Assembly (NCBI GenBank): GCA_027559495.1
Contig: JAMXSV010000015.1
Span: 310,001 to 374,000 of the forward strand
Source: Aurifilum marmelostoma
Taxonomy: Eukaryota; Ascomycota; Sordariomycetes; Diaporthales; Cryphonectriaceae
DNA length: 64,000 bases
Direction of reading: 5' to 3'
The notes under the pieces are model-generated. The model made no database searches, had not been told where the DNA came from, and saw only the letters and a program-made list of their open reading frames with translations. Shown piece after piece: positions 56,690 through 64,000 of the stretch. A program made the translations under genes and the position numbers. How positions within the stretch are numbered: the stretch's first letter is position 1; every line of letters begins with the position of its first letter.

Positions 56690-56942
56690 CCCGTACTTCT
56701 CCTTCCCTGAAGCTGCGGCCGGGTCGGCGTCAGCTACACAGCTCGGCTCAGCTCAGCCCAGCTGCTGGCGGGAAGAAGACGTGAGGGAGCAGAAGAAAGA
56801 AGAAGAGTAAGAAGAAGAAGAAGAAGAAGAAGGACGGCGTACAGGGCGAAGGACTAGGGCGCGTGTCGACCTTGCCTCTTGCTGGCCTCGGGACTCTCGT
56901 GTTCTGAGCTCCAGCAGAAGAAGGGCGAGGCCAGGACGTCGT

Positions 56943-59900
56943 ATGCCTCGTGCCTCGTCGGCCAAGCGACAGCAGGGAGCGGCCAACAATCGCGACCAGA
57001 GACACGAGAATGGGCTGGTAGGTCCGGGAAAGCGCATCGTCAACAAGAAGAAGAGCAGGAACGAGCTTCGTCTCGATGGCCCCCCGAGGCACAACATCCA
57101 CTCCAACTCCGCTTCTCAGCCTCAATCTCACGCCGCCCAGTCTCTGTCCTCTCTCGACAGCGCCGCTCCCCCGCCGCCCCCTTACCCCCTGCCGTCCGTC
57201 TCCAGTGCCCATGCAGACGGAAATGGGAATGTCAACGGCTACGCGAAGCACCACAACAACAGCACCGACGACATCATGTCCGCCGATAGCCTCAGACGCC
57301 CCTCTCTAGCTGCCTCCTCCGAGTTCTCCTCCTCCGAGTCCTCCTCCGTCTCCGCCATCCAGTCCTCCTCCGCCGCTGCCGAGGATGGCTACCGCCGCAT
57401 CGATGTCAACGCCGCCAAGAACACGAATGTCCACCGCGACACCGGTCCTATCGACCTGGCCTTCAGCGTCCTCCGGTCCTGCCCCCTGCATGACACCATC
57501 GCCATCCTCATCATCCTCATGCAGCTGTCCCCCTTCGCCCTCTCCAGCATCTACACCCTCTTCACCCTGCTCACCTTTGTCCCGCCGCCCACCACAAACT
57601 CGGGCCTGAGCGTCACCGAGATCTTTGATGGCTTCGGCGCCCCGAACCTGTGGACCCTCGTCGGGCTGGACCTGTTCTTCCTCATCGTCTTTGCGTTCAT
57701 GCCACTGCAGGACCTCATACTCGAGTTCGCACAGGTGGTGGTCGCCATGACCCTCGGGGGAGGCGCGAGCTCGAGAGGGGGGACAACGCACAAGATATTC
57801 TTATGCGTGGGGGTCATCTTGTTCAATCATTTTGGCCAACACCAGGCCCTCAGCAGGTATTCGTCAAACTTTAGGGCGCTGCTGGGGTCGTCATGGAGCA
57901 CGCCCGATGCTGATGACCCCCTGGAATCCGCACCCAGCACGTACGGGAGAAAGGTGCCGAGGGGTTTGTTTAGGAGTATTCTGGCCATTCACATACTCGT
58001 CCAAGGGCTCGTCCGCTACGTGAGGGACTGGTATCTGCGGCGGGAGAAGCGCGATCTGCTATCCCAGAGCCAGTCTGACCCGGAAGCTGCCAAGACACCC
58101 ACTCTTGTGGTGGAGCAGACCCCCGAGGGCGGGCTGACGGCCACAGAGACAGAACCCAACAGGCAGGCGGCGAGCTCAGCGGCGTCAACAAAAAAACGGA
58201 GAAAACAGAGTCATCAAGTACGCATTCGACAGCCACTCTGGGCAGCCCTGGCGAGCACCAAGATCGTCATGGTGAAGGAATACGAGTTATCACAGGCGAC
58301 GCAGGAGTCTGCTGGATCTAACGCGACCGACATTCACAACCTGGGGAACGCACCCTTCTATACGCAGTCTGGACAGATCTGGATCTGCTATGTCGGCTGC
58401 GACGAGTTCTGCTTCAACACCAGTCACTTCCCAGATCTACCTCCCCCGGATGACAACGAGGACGACGTCAACGGGAAGGGCCCGTCTTATATCGACAAGA
58501 CGAAGCCTTTCTATGTCAGGGTGAACAATGCCATCTGGCAGCCGACACGCATCATCCCGGTGGACAGCGGAGAGGAGGATGGATCGGCGGGTACGAGGTG
58601 GACAGGTGATATCTACGGGCTGACGCCAATGTCCAACTACGAATGCGAGTTCGTGAGCACACGTACGGGCGAGGTGATCTTCTCGACCAGTATCAGGACT
58701 ATACCAGCCAAGACCAAGGACGCCGACGTGGCCAAGGCTGGAGGGCCACGCTCTCAATACCGACACGAGTCGCCCGCCACCACCCTGAGGACCTCGATCG
58801 CCGGCCTGGAGGCCAAGCTGGGCGACGAGAAGGCCAAGCTCAAGTCCTACAGGAAGGAGAACAACCGGAAGACCAACGCGGTCAAGAAAGACATTGACAG
58901 GCTAACCTCGCAGGTACAGTCGGCCGGTGGCTCGGATGACCGGCTGAGGCAGAAGGTCGCGCAGAACACGACGCAGCAGAAGCAGGCAGAGCAGGCTATG
59001 GAGGAACTGCAGGAACAGCTGAAGGAGCTGCAGACGATACCCGAGGAGGTGCTTGCGGTATACCGGGAGAAACAGGGCCAATACAACTCGGAAAAGAGCC
59101 AGTTTGATCAGGCCCGCACGGCCTTCAAGCGCTTCAAATCCTCCATCGAACACGAGACCAAGTCTCTGGACGACGAGCAGACGAGCCTCGGTGCCAAGCG
59201 GAACAAGATCGCCGCTCGCCTCACCAAGGTCGACGGTGAACATGCGCGGATAACAGACGCCAATGCTCGCGGTCTTGACGAGGCTGAGCGTCGCCGGCAG
59301 GACGCTGCCAGCTTTGAGGGAGAAGTGGCCCGCAGGGAAAAGGACTACGCACAGCGATTGGCCCTTGCGTTCGCTCGCAACCAGGAGAAGCAGCAGGAGG
59401 CGGGCAACCTGTCCGCCATGCTCGATAGTGTCCTCAAGACCTTCAAGCAGCCTGACTATCCAGCCTACTACGAGCGTCAGGACCCTGCGGTATTCAACAA
59501 CGCCGCAGCGGCCCAGTGGCCGCAGTATGCGCAGAATCCCCTCTGGTCACCATCGCCTGGCGCCGCTCTGCCTGCAACCACACTCGCTGGTAACACGACC
59601 GTCAATCCTCTATACGTGCAGCCCCCCTTCCAGCAGCAGTACCAAGGTCCCACCGGCCTGCCGATGCGGCACAAGTCTAGAGGACGCTCTTCTTCGATGC
59701 TCAGCGACGTCTCTGGGTTCACGCAGTCGACAAATGAGGATGACGAGGCCGGGAACAGTGGCACCTCCAAGAACACCAGCACCTGGAACCTGAATGGGAC
59801 CAACGCCACTGGCAACGCGTCTGGCGGCAGCTCCATCAATGTCAACGCTCCACCATTTCTCCCTCCACAACCGCAGTCCGGCAACCGCAGCCCGTTTGCG

Positions 59901-60092
59901 CAGTATTCCAAACCTGCCGGCGGAATGCGGAGTCCTCCTGGGTTCCCACCAGCCCCGCCGGGCGGTGGCGTTCTGCGGAAGACTTCTGGCTGCGGTTCTG
60001 GATTCGCCTCCGGGTCTGGTTCTGGCGGTAGTATACACAGCGGGAGCGGGAGCAGCCAAGGTAGCAACAAGGATCCCTCGAGCCCCGTGTAA
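56943..60092 (+). CDS. acrB: Ubiquitination network signalling protein AcrB
   Basis: Single exon, 1049 residues. The start MPRASSAKRQQGAANNRDQR with GLVGPGKRIVNKKKS is the typical N-terminus of this fungal family, named after Aspergillus nidulans acrB. That gene gives acriflavine resistance when mutant and interacts genetically with the creB/creC deubiquitination and carbon-control network. Hydrophobic segments near 182-212, 237-260, 283-297 and 342-358 are likely membrane helices. A conserved central domain (for example FYTQSGQIWICYVGCDEFCFN) comes next. A long coiled coil runs at about 616-830 (EAKLGDEKAKLKSYRKEN onward). A disordered Pro/Gly/Ser tail ends the protein. It is probably an endomembrane protein. 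Confidence 0.9.
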   Translation: MPRASSAKRQQGAANNRDQRHENGLVGPGKRIVNKKKSRNELRLDGPPRHNIHSNSASQPQSHAAQSLSSLDSAAPPPPPYPLPSVSSAHADGNGNVNGYAKHHNNSTDDIMSADSLRRPSLAASSEFSSSESSSVSAIQSSSAAAEDGYRRIDVNAAKNTNVHRDTGPIDLAFSVLRSCPLHDTIAILIILMQLSPFALSSIYTLFTLLTFVPPPTTNSGLSVTEIFDGFGAPNLWTLVGLDLFFLIVFAFMPLQDLILEFAQVVVAMTLGGGASSRGGTTHKIFLCVGVILFNHFGQHQALSRYSSNFRALLGSSWSTPDADDPLESAPSTYGRKVPRGLFRSILAIHILVQGLVRYVRDWYLRREKRDLLSQSQSDPEAAKTPTLVVEQTPEGGLTATETEPNRQAASSAASTKKRRKQSHQVRIRQPLWAALASTKIVMVKEYELSQATQESAGSNATDIHNLGNAPFYTQSGQIWICYVGCDEFCFNTSHFPDLPPPDDNEDDVNGKGPSYIDKTKPFYVRVNNAIWQPTRIIPVDSGEEDGSAGTRWTGDIYGLTPMSNYECEFVSTRTGEVIFSTSIRTIPAKTKDADVAKAGGPRSQYRHESPATTLRTSIAGLEAKLGDEKAKLKSYRKENNRKTNAVKKDIDRLTSQVQSAGGSDDRLRQKVAQNTTQQKQAEQAMEELQEQLKELQTIPEEVLAVYREKQGQYNSEKSQFDQARTAFKRFKSSIEHETKSLDDEQTSLGAKRNKIAARLTKVDGEHARITDANARGLDEAERRRQDAASFEGEVARREKDYAQRLALAFARNQEKQQEAGNLSAMLDSVLKTFKQPDYPAYYERQDPAVFNNAAAAQWPQYAQNPLWSPSPGAALPATTLAGNTTVNPLYVQPPFQQQYQGPTGLPMRHKSRGRSSSMLSDVSGFTQSTNEDDEAGNSGTSKNTSTWNLNGTNATGNASGGSSINVNAPPFLPPQPQSGNRSPFAQYSKPAGGMRSPPGFPPAPPGGGVLRKTSGCGSGFASGSGSGGSIHSGSGSSQGSNKDPSSPV

Positions 60093-60644
60093 ACAATCAG
60101 GGCTCGTTGTGGAGTGGCGGTCTCTCTCTCTCTCGGGTACGTGTCTGCTACACGCCTATTGCCGGCTGTTAGGTGCTCTACACTACCTGTCGCCTCGGTC
60201 GTTGGAGAAATCTGTGGCATCTATTCTGGGTCATGTCACCTCTGTTCTACGTCTGCCTTTCTGTCTGTCTGCTGGGAACTGAAGTGTCGTCTGCCTGGCA
60301 ATCTGCCGTTTCTGTGTCTGCTTAGATATCATACTGGTCTCGTCAGTCCGGGTCAAACAGTCTTTCATGTCTATCCATAGGTCGTAGATTGGATCAGCTA
60401 GCGCATCATGGCCTGGTGTATAGCGAGGTTGTGCAGAGTGTTTCCTGTCGAATGCAAACGAGGAAAAAGTTTTCTATCCTTCTTACACACGGTTCCATCC
60501 ACCTTTTTACGAGATATAATGCGTGACCTGGGCACAATTTCTAGTGGCCACAAATGTGCTGGTCAAACTTATTCCATCCCGTTTTGAGACATCTGTTGGC
60601 TTACAAAAGTGATCACAGGGTTTGCCATTTCTCAACTACAAAAC
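60093..60644. other. Convergent intergenic region
   Basis: About 550 bases between two stop codons, AcrB on the plus strand and the HET gene on the minus strand. It contains both 3' flanks. No gene or RNA gene is seen. Confidence 0.6.
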
Positions 60645-63064
60645 CTAGACAATCTCAAACTTCTCTGGTTCCAGCTCGCGAAACAAACTGTCCAGATACG
60701 CCTCGACCTGTTCTCCTTTTGTCGGCATGCCATGAGGGTTCTTGGTGCGGTGCGTCGTAAAAACCCCGAGCCGTGCGTACCGCTTTGTGACAACAGGGGC
60801 AGCTTGTGGTGAGCCAACATTGCAGACACCACCAACACCACCACTGGCTGGAGGAGGAGCAGGGGAAAGGAGACAAGATGACGACGGCGCCAGCTCGCGG
60901 AGGACGAGCCCCAGCGGGCCGTTCAGCTCGTAGGCGCCGGATGTCTCGCTGATGGTGCCGAAAAGCAGCAGGCAGACCGGCAAATATGAGGTGTCCTTGC
61001 CGCCATCGGCCGGGCTTTGAGCGTCATGTGGCGCGCCAGTCACCACTGCCTCCTCGCGGTCGAGAGCGCCTTCGATGGCGTCGGGGAACATCTGCAGCAT
61101 GGGAATCTCTTCGACGCTGCGGATCTCTGAGAAAGCACGTGCGGATCCCTTTGGTGTGGGTGGCAGTGCCGGTCGGTGCAGTGAATGTCGTGGCTCGTCC
61201 TGTCGCCACGACCACAGAGCGCGCAGGATCTTTCCGGACCCCGTGATCTGGCCCTCGTGGACCGCACCACACGGCGCCTCCTCATCAACAAGCCTGACGC
61301 GGGCCTCGAGACCCATCGCCTCGACAGTCATGTTGAACCGCGGAAGAATGAACTCGACCGCGCCGTTGACGCCCGCCCACGACCACGACGGGGCCTGCCA
61401 CGCGCCCGGCCGCACCCTCCGCCCCCGCGCCTCGACGCGCCAGAGCAGCCACTGCTGCAGCTTGCGCGTCCAGTGCCCGGCCCTGTACCCGCCCCCCTCG
61501 CTCGCCGCAAGCATCATCTCGGCGATGCCCGAGATGGCCAGGATGCGGTCGCGCGGGTCCGTCAGGCTCCGCCTCGAGTACTGCTCCACGAGCTGGTAGA
61601 ACTCGTGCTCGCCCCTGCTGAGCCCGAACAGCCAGGCGTCGCGGCCGTGGCCCTGCTGCTGCAGCCGCTGGATGCTGAACGGCGCGCGGAGCTGGTGCCG
61701 GGGCGCCCTCCAGCCGTCTGTGGGCTTCTCGTCGCCAAGCTGCGTGGAGCAGCACCAGTTCACCGTCTTGGTGGCGAACTCGAGCACGCGGGCGGAGAGG
61801 AAGCCCTCCTGCAGACACCAGCCCCGGTGGTCGGTGGGCTCTGGCAGGTCGGCCGTTTGGGCGTCGGCTGCGTACACTGTGCCGATCCTCTTGGCGCCGT
61901 CGTCTGCGGTGGCGGGGCGCCTGGGGAAGCGCAAGGGCAGCTTGACGGCCAGCTCTTCCTGTGGCGCGGCCGTGGAGGGCGGGGAGGCAGGACGCGGGCC
62001 GAGGAAGCCGTCCGCTGCCCTCTGCGCCCTCGCTGCCACGATGGTGATGACGGCGTTGTGGTAGATCTGGGGCATAAGGGCGATCTGCCGCTGCTTGTCG
62101 GCGTCGTCGTCCTGGACGATGCACAGGCTGTCGACCCACAGGAGGCGGTACCCGAGGCTGAGCGTGACCACGATGGCGTCCTGGATGGATGCTGGCAGGG
62201 CGTCCCACTCTAGGTCTAGCTGCTCCGAGGTGATCCTGCTGCGTGTTGTCTTGTGGGGCTGGTCGCCGCCCCAGCAGTAGCTGAGGGCGAGGTAGGGCTC
62301 AGGAGTTGTTGGGGACGGGAGGTGGATGGTTGCTTGGTATCCGGTGGTGGTCTTGGTGCACTTGGGGGTTTTGGGAACGCTGCGATCAGCTGGACAATTC
62401 TTTCAGGCAGGACAACAGCGGCCCTCTCTCTCTCTGCTTACTTGTACTACCATTCTGGGCATGAACGATGGGCTTGGTTTGGGGCATTTCTCGTGGCTGG
62501 CAAGGCAGCGTTCTGCCCAGCTCCGTGAGAGCGCAAGAGTCTGTTCCGATCCAGGAAATGGATTCAGGGGCCGGCAGGTGACAAACTTGTCAGAACCAGT
62601 TCCTTGTGAAACACAGGATCAGCCACAGGTCGAGACTCGGCCGGTCTTCTGGTCGGGAGACTTGACTCACCAGCAGCGGCAAACAACGAAATGTAACCAG
62701 ATCGTATACCCAAGAAGTATCCAGCGCTGTCGACAGACACTCCTGGGTACCACAGGCCGACATACATCTCGTCCAGGTCACCGCCGCCAATGAGAAGGAC
62801 GTCGGCGCTGCGAGCCTGCAGCTCCTCCCACCGGTCTCGACGGGCATATGAGTTGGAGGCTGACCATGATCGGCAGAGCCACCTCGCCAGTGCACGAGAG
62901 GGCCTCGCGGAGAGCAGGGCAGCCAGGTTGGGCTCGAAGAAGAAGGTGTTTCGGGGAGGATTTTGGTCGGTCGAGGAGTGGTGGGAAGTGTTTTCAAAGT
63001 CTATGACCATGCTCTGGCAGAAGTCACATTGGTGATTTGAGGATAAGGACGCCAGTGGGGCCAT
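60645..63064 (-). CDS. HET-domain (heterokaryon incompatibility) protein
   Basis: Exons 63064-62671, 62602-62442 and 62360-60645 give 756 residues; junction phases agree. The second exon carries the usual pre-HET segment LALSRSWAERCLASHEKCPK followed by FMPR. The HET domain follows: PYLALSYCWGGDQPHKTT (about 208-225), LGYRLLWVDSLCIVQDD (about 254-270), then IYHNAVITIVAARA, RGWCLQEGFLSARVLEF and DPRDRILAISGIAE. A later WQAPSWSWAGVNG is also standard. HET proteins trigger programmed cell death when genetically unlike hyphae fuse, and many others act in innate-type defence; the specific role here is unknown. The second intron's acceptor is chosen from several AGs (CCCCCAAG fits phase). The C-terminal 250 residues are variable and unassigned. 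Confidence 0.9.
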
Positions 63065-64000
63065 CCTGTCTGGTTACTATACAAGTGTAGATTCATGTGA
63101 GGTGTTGTCAGCCGTAATATCAGGGGGACTGTTGTGTCTCCTGGACTTGGACGGACACAACGATGCACAAATGATATGCAAGCAGTGGGTGAAGTGATGT
63201 CTGTTTTACATCGGTATGCACCAGGTTTCCTATGAGGCTGTGATATAACGAGATGAGTCTGCTGCTGTACAAGAACAGTGCTGTTTGACGCGATGGAGAG
63301 ATGTCACTTGCAAGCATCCCTGCTGGTCACTGAACAACATGCACTGCTCAGTATAATAAATCAAAGTAATTCATATGATGAGAAGTAAGGCAGCACCTTT
63401 ATGTGATGCTGATATGGGATATGAAGCAGATGCTCGCTTATGCCTTCCCAAATGAGGCGCGAAGGAAGGGGGGGAAGAGGCGCAGCTGGCCTCAGCACAA
63501 CTGACACTTTTGAACACTTGGTACTGCCAGAGGCTGCTGCTTCTTCTTGGGGGTCCCACATTCACATCACTGTGCCTGGGACAACATTGACCCCGGAACT
63601 TTGACAATTAAACATCTAGTTGTATTCAAGCCTTTGCCTTGATTGCAACGCAGTCATTATAGATCCAATCACAATGTTCATTAGCAATTAGGCTGAGGAG
63701 GGGGGGGTCCTAAGCTCCAACACTCACAATGACAAGAGCAGAGACAAGGATAGCATACAAGTTTGCTTCATAGACCAATTATTCCTCTTCATTCCATTGC
63801 TCTGATCTCGGCCTCTGTCACGGGAGTAGCCTGTTCTAGTCACCAGGAATATTCCTATGCCGAACTGTTCAGACTGTGGACAGCAACCACTGTCCATCCA
63901 AGCCAGGCCAAATCATTCCAGTTCAAGCTCGGAATAGCAGTGACTCTTGCATACTCACAAGCCATTCAAAACGTAAACTCAGACCTATAGCCAAGAGCAA
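63065..64000. other. Intergenic to the right edge, no gene seen
   Basis: The promoter side of the HET gene and about 800 bases of AT-mixed sequence, with a G run at 63700-63707. A plus-strand ORF (63763-63990) has no coding character. A gene beginning beyond the edge cannot be excluded. Confidence 0.5.

Noticed and set aside
1..64000. Secondary-metabolite gene cluster
   Set aside because: No polyketide synthase, non-ribosomal peptide synthetase, terpene cyclase or DMAT gene is present; the regulators, methyltransferase and transporter are far apart and unlinked in function.

Overview
This is nuclear DNA of a filamentous ascomycete (Pezizomycotina, most likely a Sordariomycete; I cannot name the genus). 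Coding stretches are GC-rich at third positions. They are broken by short spliceosomal introns (about 50-160 nt) with GTAAGT/GTGAGT donors. The families are typical of these fungi: a HET-domain protein, a PTH11-like seven-helix protein, a Zn2Cys6 regulator, an AcrB homologue and a fungal-specific methyltransferase. The stable RNA genes, a 5S rRNA gene and an intron-containing tRNA-Val(AAC), stand alone rather than in arrays. Gene density is low: about 16 confident protein genes in 64 kb, with gaps of up to 7 kb.

Layout. 0-11 kb: a possible 5' end of a gene cut by the left edge; a dienelactone hydrolase; a divergent pair made of a NitT/TauT-type binding-protein-like gene (minus) and a DUF1989 gene (plus); an HD-domain phosphohydrolase; a secreted two-domain fasciclin protein; a 5S rRNA gene with its own TATA box. 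11-22 kb: a LAT-type amino-acid transporter; a possible broken small gene; a PTH11-like protein with a probable one-base frameshift; a 2.8-kb gene-poor stretch with a tRNA-Val relic; an AT-rich two-exon orphan candidate; a short bZIP factor. 22-36 kb: a large Zn2Cys6 regulator; a secreted eqolisin-like protein in six exons; a D-2-hydroxyacid dehydrogenase; the tRNA-Val gene followed by a 20-bp minisatellite. 37-43 kb: a mitochondrial-type hotdog thioesterase (again with a one-base frameshift), an 84-residue LYR-motif protein and a long methyltransferase. 43-64 kb: the Ccr4 deadenylase, a 7-kb non-coding gap, the AcrB homologue with an upstream ORF, and a three-exon HET-domain gene.

The genes do not form an evident metabolite cluster; most look like unrelated core genes. 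The neighbourhood with the most functional logic is the divergent pair at 2.8-6.1 kb. In bacteria, DUF1989 proteins and NitT/TauT-type binding proteins sit together in guanidine/urea carboxylation operons. The two plainest irregularities are frame breaks inside G/C homopolymers of otherwise sound genes (17.5 kb and 37.9 kb). Each would be resolved by one G fewer, in a window that is unusually rich in long G/C tracts, so base-level sequence error must be considered. Gene models below were built by hand; where I give exon lists, the exon lengths sum to a multiple of three with matching phases.
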